Assembly: GCF_002210225.1 (NCBI RefSeq)
Contig: NZ_MWUJ01000002.1
Span: 1 to 64,000 of the forward strand
Direction: 5' to 3'
DNA: 64,000 nucleotides
Source: Geofilum rhodophaeum
GTDB taxonomy: Bacteria > Bacteroidota > Bacteroidia > Bacteroidales > Marinilabiliaceae
The notes under the pieces were generated by a model. That model had not been told where the DNA came from. It saw nothing but the letters and a program-made list of their open reading frames with translations, and ran no database searches. Made by a program: the position numbers and the translations under genes. Position 1 is the stretch's first letter. Each line of letters begins with the position of its first letter. This document shows, one piece after another, positions 15,147 to 22,818 of the stretch.

Positions 15147-15195
15147 CCTGACTCATAATCAGGGGGTCGCTGGTTCAAGCCCAGCTGGGCCCACC
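15147..15195 (+). other. att junction: 3' half of a tRNA-Met(CAU) gene
   Basis: The sequence folds as the 3' part of an elongator-type tRNA: anticodon stem cctga/tcagg with loop ctCATaa, variable bases gggtc, T arm gctgg-ttcaagc-ccagc, acceptor strand tgggccc, discriminator a (15193), followed by cc. No D arm or 5' acceptor strand (gggccca) precedes it; instead there is AT-rich island DNA. It is therefore a duplicated 3' end left at the junction (attR-like), and the intact tRNA should lie at the other end of the element. Confidence 0.85.
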
Positions 15196-15203
15196 TTCAT
15201 TTT

Positions 15204-15245
15204 AAGCCACTTCAGGAATTTCCGTTCCTAAGTGGCTTTTTTTCA
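15204..15245 (+). terminator. Terminator overlapping the permease 3' end
   Basis: aagccactt-aggaa and ttcct-aagtggctt pair around a short loop (one bulged base on the left arm), followed by a T run at 15237-15243 on the plus strand. It would end transcripts of the (originally intact) tRNA gene and it overlaps the last codons of the convergent permease gene. Confidence 0.75.
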
Positions 15246-17374
15246 TTTTCCTTGTTCATACGGATGTAGCGGTCGAACAATTGACTGATCGACCGCGGTT
15301 CCCCGATGATGGTAAGCACATCGTTTTCTTGCAAGATGGTGCTTCCGTGGGGAGGAAAAGTGGCGCCGTTGCGTTCGATCATGGCCACCAGCACATCGCT
15401 GGGATAGCGTACGTCTTTAAGGGCCTTACCAATGGCCTCGGCCTGAACGGTATCGGGCAATAGCTGAACGGTAAGGTAGCGCTCGTTGTGCAACAGGTAC
15501 TCTTTAATCTCCCGGTGACTTTGCAGTTTCAACATGGCTTCCATGAAATCGTCCCGTTCTACAATATCGACCAGACGGGAGAGCATGCGCAACTGTTGAC
15601 GGGTTTCGTGGGCGGGATTCACCAGAAAGAAAAAGACTTTGATGTAGTCGCTGCGCGATATGGCACCCTTACTAACTGGTTTGCGTACACCCTGAGCACA
15701 CAGTACGATGTGCAAAGAGGGGTGGTCCACGCCTTCGTGCCGGGCATAAAGCATCGATACTCCGGGAATCTCCAAGGCTGGTTCGATGGGTGAGGTGGCA
15801 TAAAACTCTTTAACCAGACTTTCGGCAGGCACATGCATCTCGGTGGCAAATACGTCGGAGATTTCTTCCACTACTTTTTCGAAATTCTTCTTTTTTACGC
15901 TCTGATCTACCCGTGAAATGCGCGCATTGATGATGGTCTGGTCAAAGGGGTCGCCCTGTCGCAGACCTTTTTCCTTCAAAATGGTCATGAATTCATGCTC
16001 CAAATCTTCGTACTGGTACTTGCCCAGCAGGGCAAACCAATGGAAAATGGCGCCTTCGCGTTTCACACGCATACGGGCATAGTAATGGTACCAGAGTACC
16101 GACACCAAAACAATAGCCAGACTGAACAAAATGGCCATCCAGCCCATATAAATGATCATGACAAAGGAGATGAGGATGCCGGCAATCTGCATACCCGGGT
16201 AGAGGGGCGACTTGTAGCCGGGGTCGTAGGACTGGATTTTACTTTTGCGAAAGACAATTACGGAGAAGTTGATGAGCATGAAAATAAACAGCTGGAAGGT
16301 AGAGGCCAGCTTGGCAATGCCTTCTTCGCTCAACAAGAAAATAAACAGCATAATGAGTCCGGCAGTCAAAAGAATGGCCGGATAAGGGGTCCCGCTTTTT
16401 CCTACTTTGGAGAAGCCCTTGGGAAAGAGGGTGTCGCGACTCATGGCAAAGGGATAGCGGGAGGTAGAAAGCAGACCGGCGTTGCCGGTACTGGCAAAGG
16501 CGGCCATGGCTGCTCCGGTCATCAGGTAGGTGCCCCATCCCTCGGGCAACCAATGAAACAGCTGCTTTACCGCGGTGGCAGCAGGTGCCAGATCGTTCGC
16601 AAACTCGCCGGGCTCTATCAGGCTCACCATCACAAAAACGCCCAATACATAAACCAGTCCCGTTACCAGCAAAGAGAGCATCATTCCCAAAGGGATGTTG
16701 CGCTCGGGATTCTTTATTTCTTCAGCCACACTGGCAATTTGAGTCAGCCCGAGGTAGGACACAAACACAAAACCGGAGGTGACGATGATGCCCTCGAAGC
16801 CCTGGGTGAAGAAGGGGCTAAAATGGGTGTTGGCTGCCGGCAGGTCTACCCGATCGGTAAAAAAAATGTTGTAGAGGCCATCCACAATAAAGGTGCCCAG
16901 TACCACCAACAAAAAAATCACGAAAATATTCTGGAGGCCGGAGGTCTTCTTTGCCCCTACCAGATTAAGTCCCATAAACATAAAAGTGGCGGCAATGGCA
17001 ATGGTCTTGACCGGCACGTCCCAAAAAAAGGCAGCATAGGCGCCAATACCAATGATGGCAAAGGCGGTTTTAAACATCAGGGCGAAGTAGGTGCCCAGGC
17101 CCCCAATGGTGCCCATGAGGGGACCGAGACTGCGATCCAGAAAAAAGTAGGCGCCTCCCGAACGGGGCAGGGCGGTAGAGATTTCGGCAATGCTGAACAT
17201 GGCCGGAATTATCAGGATGCCCGCCACCAGATAAGCGACAAAAACGGAGGGACCGGTATATTGCGAGGCCAAACCAGGCAGTAGAAAAAAGCCTGAGCTG
17301 AACATGGCTCCGGTACTGATTGCAAAAACATCAAACAAACCCAACTCCTTGTTCAAGCGTGTGCCTTTCCCCAT
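15212..17374 (-). CDS. APC-family amino acid permease fused to EIIA-like and RCK_C-like domains
   Basis: A 720-residue protein. Residues about 1-440 form a 12-helix APC transporter: the start ELGLFDVFAISTGAMFSSGFF carries the helix-1 substrate-binding break, and SGGAYFFLDRSLGP and SVAEEIKNPERNIP are typical APC loops. The cytoplasmic tail has a PTS EIIA type-2-like domain (about 470-620) and a TrkA-C/RCK_C-like domain (about 630-705, ending ILQENDVLTIIGE), which binds nucleotides or ions in other channels. The combination suggests an amino acid or K+-linked permease gated by an internal ligand. It is the first core gene beyond the island. A near-silent region of about 150 bp separates it from the cellulase cluster. 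Confidence 0.85.
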   Translation of the reverse strand: MGKGTRLNKELGLFDVFAISTGAMFSSGFFLLPGLASQYTGPSVFVAYLVAGILIIPAMFSIAEISTALPRSGGAYFFLDRSLGPLMGTIGGLGTYFALMFKTAFAIIGIGAYAAFFWDVPVKTIAIAATFMFMGLNLVGAKKTSGLQNIFVIFLLVVLGTFIVDGLYNIFFTDRVDLPAANTHFSPFFTQGFEGIIVTSGFVFVSYLGLTQIASVAEEIKNPERNIPLGMMLSLLVTGLVYVLGVFVMVSLIEPGEFANDLAPAATAVKQLFHWLPEGWGTYLMTGAAMAAFASTGNAGLLSTSRYPFAMSRDTLFPKGFSKVGKSGTPYPAILLTAGLIMLFIFLLSEEGIAKLASTFQLFIFMLINFSVIVFRKSKIQSYDPGYKSPLYPGMQIAGILISFVMIIYMGWMAILFSLAIVLVSVLWYHYYARMRVKREGAIFHWFALLGKYQYEDLEHEFMTILKEKGLRQGDPFDQTIINARISRVDQSVKKKNFEKVVEEISDVFATEMHVPAESLVKEFYATSPIEPALEIPGVSMLYARHEGVDHPSLHIVLCAQGVRKPVSKGAISRSDYIKVFFFLVNPAHETRQQLRMLSRLVDIVERDDFMEAMLKLQSHREIKEYLLHNERYLTVQLLPDTVQAEAIGKALKDVRYPSDVLVAMIERNGATFPPHGSTILQENDVLTIIGEPRSISQLFDRYIRMNKENEKKPLRNGNS

Positions 17375-17452
17375 AAACGCTAATTAAATAAAACAATACC
17401 GCAAAACATCTTCTGTAGCAAGATACAATTTTATGCGTTTCCCGGGAAATAA

Positions 17453-17484
17453 AATTGGGGCCAACGATTGCGATGGCCCCAATT
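17453..17484 (-). terminator. Terminator of the cellulase cluster
   Basis: aattggggcca and tggccccaatt make a perfect 11-bp stem with a 10-base loop, followed on the minus strand by ttttattt. It lies 38 bp after the last cellulase gene and should end the cluster transcript. Confidence 0.85.
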
Positions 17485-17521
17485 CACCCAAGAAAACCGC
17501 CGGCTCGTGCGCCGGACTGCC

Positions 17522-19384
17522 TTAACGCTTTATCAGTTTAAAGCTGTATTTGTGTCCATCGGCCTGAAGCAACAGGATGTAAGGGCCTGAAGACAAAGGA
17601 CGACCTAAAGTCAGTGTACTTCGAACGGGATGCACAAATTCCTCCCAAACACGACCTTGTAAATCACTGACTACTACACGCTCTACATGCCTGAAACTGC
17701 GCAGATTTAAGCTAAATTCCTGATCAAAGGGATTGGACGATAGCACCAAGGCCTCTTCCTGTATCTCGTCAACCATGGTGCTGACCTTAAGCTGAGGCGC
17801 CTCAAAGTGCGACCAGGGAAAGGCTCCGCTGTATTCAATGTAATACTTCCCGCCTAGGGGAGCCGGTAAGCTGTTTGACCAGGTATTGGTATAATCCACT
17901 CCGTTAATCTTCAATACATCAAGGTTCCAGGAATTGATGTAAGCCATAGCTTGATCAGTTACCCAGCAATGGCTCCCTACACCATCGAAGGTAAAGGGCA
18001 GGGAGATCGTCTGAGGATTGCTGCAGGGAATCTCACCTGAAAGGACTTCGAAATGAGCTGTTACAGTCAAATCCTTGTTCATGATTAAACGGACTTCAGC
18101 AGCTTCGCCACTCCAGTCGCCGCTCCAGTAGCTGAAGCGGAAGCCGTCCTGAGCAAACGCTTTCAGTATCACCTCAGTACCATCGGGGTAGGACGATTGT
18201 TCGGGCGCTATTTCTACCCGACCGTTGCCTTCAACCAACACCGACAAGGAATGGCTTTCTTCGGGGTCCTCAGGTTCTTCAGGTTCTTCAGGCTGCTCTC
18301 CGCCATCGGGGTACACCAACCCGGGATACTTTTGATGAAAAGCGTTGGTGGCAGCAGCAATGTTCTCAAAGGTCCCGTGTCCATCGTTCTGAGGCGTCTT
18401 CCAGGCACACACACCATCAAAGCCGTTCAGATAGGCGTTTTCGTACATTTCACTCACAGTCATACAAACAAAGGCGTCACACACATCGTTGCCTTCCGAC
18501 TCTCCAACAATTACGGGACGATCGTCTACCTCATACGCTACGGTGGTTTGGGTAAAGGGAGAAGCCATCCATTCAGACTGCCAGGGATACCAGTGGTACT
18601 GATAAAAATCGAGAAAGGCAGCAGTGTCAGCACCACTCGCCCTTAAGGCCGCATCCGAAAACATGTTGCCCTCATTTTCACCCCAACTGTCGTAAATGGG
18701 ACTGTTCCATTTGGGAGCGGCAGAACCCGTGGTAACATAGCTGTTGCTGTTGTTGTGAATGGCGGCTGCCAGCAGGGCATGAAAGCGCTGCACATCAGCA
18801 AAGGACTGGGGCCCATGTTCCGAATTCTCAAACATCCATTCGGGTTCGTTACAGATCTCCCAACCCAATAAATAGGGCTCATCTTCGTAGCGTTGCACAA
18901 GGGGTATCAATACATTGTCGATGTAGCTCTGTATGTTGGCGGGGTCTTGGATAAAGGCCCGCCACTGCGCGCTGGTCGAGTAGCTTTGCTTGGTAATGTC
19001 AAAGGAAAACAGGGCCGGCAGCAAATACACCTGGTGGGTACGCGAAACTTCAAACAGTTTATCCATGTGCTCCCAAAATAAGGCACTGGCTCCGCTTACG
19101 TAACCATTGGCATCGATATCGGGACTGACCTCACCGGAACAGTGGATCCACACCCGGGCCAAATTGATGTGATTGTCGGCGTATCGTGCAAATTCACCTT
19201 CCCACCAGGCTGCCTCAAAATCAACACGTCCGAAATCGACAAATTTGTGCCAGGGGGTATTGATGCCATTGAACCAAATGGTTTTACCATCAACGGTAAA
19301 CTGGTTGCCACTGATGACTACCTTTTGCCCTTGCAGGCCCAAACAAGCTGCCAGGATCATCAAAATGAATAATGTCTTTTTCAT
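17522..19384 (-). CDS. Secreted GH5-clan beta-glycanase (mannanase- or cellulase-like) with CBM64-like module and T9SS signal
   Basis: A 620-residue secreted hydrolase. A signal peptide (1-20) is followed by a GH5-type barrel (about 21-360). The acid/base is Glu180 in WEICNEPEW and the nucleophile Glu295 in VIVGESEGND; the overall pattern (HWYPWQSEW, CAWKTPQNDGHG) recalls GH5 mannanases. A Pro/Glu linker (363-377) leads to an InlB-B-like repeat (about 378-446), then the 83-residue module shared by all five enzymes (452-534; DNA 17783-18031) with CWV, YINSWNL and WSHFE. The last 86 residues (VLSSNPFDQEF..., ending FKLIKR) are a type A T9SS sorting domain, so the enzyme is exported by T9SS. It is the last gene of the cluster. 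Specific substrate unproven. Confidence 0.85.
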   Translation of the reverse strand: MKKTLFILMILAACLGLQGQKVVISGNQFTVDGKTIWFNGINTPWHKFVDFGRVDFEAAWWEGEFARYADNHINLARVWIHCSGEVSPDIDANGYVSGASALFWEHMDKLFEVSRTHQVYLLPALFSFDITKQSYSTSAQWRAFIQDPANIQSYIDNVLIPLVQRYEDEPYLLGWEICNEPEWMFENSEHGPQSFADVQRFHALLAAAIHNNSNSYVTTGSAAPKWNSPIYDSWGENEGNMFSDAALRASGADTAAFLDFYQYHWYPWQSEWMASPFTQTTVAYEVDDRPVIVGESEGNDVCDAFVCMTVSEMYENAYLNGFDGVCAWKTPQNDGHGTFENIAAATNAFHQKYPGLVYPDGGEQPEEPEEPEDPEESHSLSVLVEGNGRVEIAPEQSSYPDGTEVILKAFAQDGFRFSYWSGDWSGEAAEVRLIMNKDLTVTAHFEVLSGEIPCSNPQTISLPFTFDGVGSHCWVTDQAMAYINSWNLDVLKINGVDYTNTWSNSLPAPLGGKYYIEYSGAFPWSHFEAPQLKVSTMVDEIQEEALVLSSNPFDQEFSLNLRSFRHVERVVVSDLQGRVWEEFVHPVRSTLTLGRPLSSGPYILLLQADGHKYSFKLIKR

Positions 19385-19406
19385 AAATAAATAAATTGAT
19401 AAGGGT

Positions 19407-22400
19407 TTACTCTTTAACGACTTTAAAAACTTGTCGCGATTCGGGATAGTTGATGGCTACCAAATAAATCCCTGCCGGCCATTGTGCACCCATAAGTACC
19501 ACATTGGCCTCGGGATACAACACGTCAATTACTTTTCCCGAGGTGGTACTTACAGTAATCTGTCGCACCTTTTCATAATCGGGTAACTGCAGGCGAAGCT
19601 CATCTGTAAATGGGTTGCTCGAAAAAACGGGCTCAGAGACCTCCTCGGTGGTCTGCGCCATAGTGGCGGTCTTGATTTGCGGAATTTCGAAGTGCGACCA
19701 GGCAAAACTGCCTTTGTAGCTTATGTAATACATCCCATCAATGGGTGCAGGCAGAGAAGACGCCCAGGTATTGGTGTAGTCTGCTCCGTTGATCAACAAC
19801 TCATCCAAATTCCAGGAATTGATGTAGCCGGGGGTTTGATTGGTCACCCAACAGAATTGACCTTCGCCATTCTGAACAAAGGGAAGGGTTATACTTTGGG
19901 GATTGTTACAGGGAGTCATCGGATCGGGATCGGGATCGGGATCGGGATCGGGGTCATTGATCCCTTCGGGTGCAAAGGTGCCGGTAAGCGTTATGTCGCT
20001 GTTCATAACCAGTTCGAGAACCGAGGAAGTGCTACTTAGGCTTCCGCTCCATCCTTCAAATACATATCCTTCGCTGGCCTCGGCGACAAGGGTGAGTCGG
20101 CTGCCTTCAGCATACTCACCGTCTTGCACATTAACAGTCCCGCTGCCCTGCACAGAGACGTGTAAAGAATAAAATACCGGGTCGGGATCGGGGTCAGGAT
20201 CGGGGTCTTCAACGGACTCTCCTGTGGGTTCGCCGTAGGCAATACCCCGCCCGGCAGTACTCATATACACCCGCCCAAATACGTTGCGGTCGCCTACCAC
20301 AAATTCGCCATTGGCCAGACCGCCATACTCGTGGGCATCGTCGTTAATGCGCACCCAACTTGTACCGGCATTGGTCGAGCGCCAAAGGCCCAATACGCCC
20401 TCTATTTCAGCAAATACAAATACGGTGGGATGGTCCGCCCCTTCGGCGGCCTTGCCAAAACCTACTGCTTCACAATAGTCCACCCCGGGTACCCGACTGA
20501 AACTCAGGCCACCATCTTCAGAGCGGTACAGACCTCCTGTACGTCCACCGCTGGTTTCGGCCCTGGGCACCCAAACGTGCCCGGCCATTTCAGGAACCGA
20601 AACGGCCCGTTTAAATGCACTGGTGCCGACATAGCCGCCACGGACAAATGAGACCCCTTTATCGCTGCTCACGTACATGTAACCATCCCCCGGATGGTAC
20701 ATATAAAAGCGAAGCGGGTCTGCCTCATCACCTACGGGCCGACCATTAAAGTGAATGCCTTCAACTGTTGTCCACGATGAGGCCTGGTGGCGGTACATGA
20801 CTTGTCCCTCGGAAGGCATCCATAGGGTAACTTCTCCATCGGCCGATAGGGCGACTTTTCCGCCTTTTAATGCAGCCGGAGGCTGCGAGCTGTAGGTTTC
20901 TACCGTCCATGTTGCGCCGCCATCGGTCGAATACTGCACCGGACCAATGGGGATATCGTTGTAGCCGGTACTTACAGAACGGGCATCGGCACACTTCGCC
21001 AACTTTCCGCTGAGTGGAGCATAGGCCAGGCCACGGGTGCTGCCCAAGTGGTGTACGCCACCATCTGCCAGGGTGCTGTGTCTGCCCAAGGCGGGCGACT
21101 CCCTTATGTTGTCGTGCACAAATCCATCGTAATCGCCAATTACTGAAACCAAAGGCCCTCCGGGAATACTCACAACTTCTTCAGGAACGACTTCCTCGAT
21201 TCCCTGACCTGCAAACTGCCAGACGGTACGCTGAACATAGGAAGTATCGGCTGCCCCCCACTCATTGACAAAGGTCCGCTCGTAATTGTAAATATTTGAT
21301 GTAGAAAAGACGCCGTTGCCGGAGGTCACAAAAACACGCTCGGGCCGAAAAGGATCTATGGCTACGGAGCCAATCCAATGGATGGTGTTCCCCACCATCC
21401 AGGGCACTCCGTTCTCATCCATTTGTGCAACAGGCGGGGTTTGTCCCCCATCCAGCCAATAATATTGAAAGGAAGGAATCCAACTCTCTCCGCCGTCTTC
21501 GGTAACGTAGATATTATCACCCCAGGAAGCTTCCCATTGTCCGTCGACTTGCCAAAATTGCGGCCCGCGGTAACTGGCAATGGAGGAGGCCACCATACGC
21601 TCGGGATTATTGGGGTCAAGGGCCAGCCCACTGTAGCAGCCATAGAAGGTGGAAGGATCAGCGGGATCACCATCTCCTGAGGGATCAATAAAATTTTGTG
21701 GCGAGACATCGCGCCATTGCTTAGTGCTTACCAGATACTTATAAATGGCACCACGGTTGAACCAGTCGTTGATGTTGCCCCAACCTTCATCCCATTGCAT
21801 GCTGTGGGGTCCGGCTCCATTGCCAAAGGTGATAAACAGGGAACCCCCATCGGGATGTACCACCATGCGCTGCGGCATTAAATCGGGCGCATAGGGCGAC
21901 AAAGGACGCTGGGGCAAGACCTCCCAACTGTTGCCACCATCGTTGCTGACAAAGAGGTTGTCGGTTTTACGCAGTACGCCCACATAAATGCGTTGTGTTT
22001 GACCAGCTGCTGCAGTACTCGGATCAAAAACCACAAATGAAATTCCGGCCCCATTCCAGGTGGTATCTACCGGAAAAGAAGTGACTTTAGACCAGGTGCT
22101 TCCTTTATTGCCTGATTTCCATAAGCCCTTGTTGCGCGAGCCATAAAAAAGGGTGTTGGAGTTGGCCGGATCCACCGCCAGTCTTTCCCCATTGCCACGT
22201 CCCATCCCATTTCCATGTACATTAAAGTATTTCACCTCATCGTTCCAAACAGGGATGCTTTCCCAGTTGGCGCCATAGTCGTCGGAACGCAGAAAGGCAG
22301 AACGGCCAATGCCGTCATTGGCCTGATTCCAATATACGGTTCCGGCCATCATATAAAGGGTTCCGGGCAGATTGGGGTCAATCGCCAGGGATTCAATGCC

Positions 22401-22664
22401 CAATAATCCGCGCTCATCGGCATTGACCCAATCCATCAGGGGAAGCCATTTATCGCTACCGGCATCCCAACGATAAGCCCCCCCAACATCGGTGCGTACA
22501 TAGCCAACATTGGGCTCAATGGGCGAAAAGTATACGCCGGAGACAAAGCCTCCGCCGCCAATGGTCACATTATCCCAGCGGTAGGAAGCTTGATTTTGAG
22601 CATCTGCGAGCATCCCCAACCAAAACATCATAAAGGCAACAACCGTTGTTCTGTAATTTTTCAT
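19407..22664 (-). CDS. GH74 xyloglucanase with CBM64-like module and T9SS signal
   Basis: Start chosen at 22664 (MKNYRTTVVAFMMFWLGMLA), which gives a clean signal peptide; the frame extends 18 codons further upstream. The 1085-residue protein begins with two GH74 seven-bladed propellers (about 25-770) containing GYVRTDVGGAYRWD with base Asp59, many S.D.G..W Asp-box repeats, and SVIGDYDGFVHD, which holds the likely acid Asp. Two Asp-Pro linkers enclose an InlB-B-like repeat; then comes the shared 83-residue module (917-999; DNA 19668-19916) and a T9SS sorting domain ending FKVVKE. GH74 enzymes cut the beta-1,4-glucan backbone of xyloglucan. Fourth gene of the cluster. Confidence 0.92.
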   Translation of the reverse strand: MKNYRTTVVAFMMFWLGMLADAQNQASYRWDNVTIGGGGFVSGVYFSPIEPNVGYVRTDVGGAYRWDAGSDKWLPLMDWVNADERGLLGIESLAIDPNLPGTLYMMAGTVYWNQANDGIGRSAFLRSDDYGANWESIPVWNDEVKYFNVHGNGMGRGNGERLAVDPANSNTLFYGSRNKGLWKSGNKGSTWSKVTSFPVDTTWNGAGISFVVFDPSTAAAGQTQRIYVGVLRKTDNLFVSNDGGNSWEVLPQRPLSPYAPDLMPQRMVVHPDGGSLFITFGNGAGPHSMQWDEGWGNINDWFNRGAIYKYLVSTKQWRDVSPQNFIDPSGDGDPADPSTFYGCYSGLALDPNNPERMVASSIASYRGPQFWQVDGQWEASWGDNIYVTEDGGESWIPSFQYYWLDGGQTPPVAQMDENGVPWMVGNTIHWIGSVAIDPFRPERVFVTSGNGVFSTSNIYNYERTFVNEWGAADTSYVQRTVWQFAGQGIEEVVPEEVVSIPGGPLVSVIGDYDGFVHDNIRESPALGRHSTLADGGVHHLGSTRGLAYAPLSGKLAKCADARSVSTGYNDIPIGPVQYSTDGGATWTVETYSSQPPAALKGGKVALSADGEVTLWMPSEGQVMYRHQASSWTTVEGIHFNGRPVGDEADPLRFYMYHPGDGYMYVSSDKGVSFVRGGYVGTSAFKRAVSVPEMAGHVWVPRAETSGGRTGGLYRSEDGGLSFSRVPGVDYCEAVGFGKAAEGADHPTVFVFAEIEGVLGLWRSTNAGTSWVRINDDAHEYGGLANGEFVVGDRNVFGRVYMSTAGRGIAYGEPTGESVEDPDPDPDPDPVFYSLHVSVQGSGTVNVQDGEYAEGSRLTLVAEASEGYVFEGWSGSLSSTSSVLELVMNSDITLTGTFAPEGINDPDPDPDPDPDPMTPCNNPQSITLPFVQNGEGQFCWVTNQTPGYINSWNLDELLINGADYTNTWASSLPAPIDGMYYISYKGSFAWSHFEIPQIKTATMAQTTEEVSEPVFSSNPFTDELRLQLPDYEKVRQITVSTTSGKVIDVLYPEANVVLMGAQWPAGIYLVAINYPESRQVFKVVKE
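19921..20207 (-). repeat. gatcgg microsatellite-like linker DNA in the GH74 gene
   Basis: At 19921-19953 the hexamer gatcgg/gatcggg is repeated tandemly and at 20179-20207 again in three to four copies. Both encode Asp-Pro linkers of the GH74 protein. Such tandem repeats are prone to slippage, which would vary linker length, and they could seed recombination with the similar array at 29219-29308. Confidence 0.8.
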
Positions 22665-22818
22665 CGTAAGAAATTTTGAATAAAACAAAGGGCAAAACAA
22701 GTGGTAAGGGGAATACAAGTCATAAGGAAAGGGTAGAGCACCGGTTCATCAACCACATCGTCTGGATCACGAATTACGCGGGTGATCAAATCCGGCGCCC
22801 TCCCTTGGGTTAAGCAGC

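Larger units (their letters stand above)
1..15195. mobile_element. Right part of an integrated genomic island
   Basis: Everything left of a truncated tRNA-Met gene appears to belong to one integrated element. The region is visibly AT-rich and full of accessory genes (transposase, toxin-antitoxin, nuclease-methyltransferase, Fic, orphan genes, gene remnants). It ends with a tyrosine recombinase at 13681-14922, and the sequence to the right changes abruptly to GC-richer metabolic genes. The left end lies outside the window, so the element is at least 15 kb. No conjugation or phage structural genes are seen here, so its transfer mode is unknown. Confidence 0.75.

Noticed and set aside
15121-15195. 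Complete tRNA-Met gene at the island end
   Set aside because: The D arm and the 5' acceptor strand are absent in the preceding AT-rich DNA; only the 3' half folds.
15995-17284. 429-residue open frame on the plus strand opposite the permease gene
   Set aside because: Composition is biased (His, Gly, Gln-rich), it has no recognisable motif, and it is the antisense shadow of a clearly conserved membrane protein in GC-rich DNA.
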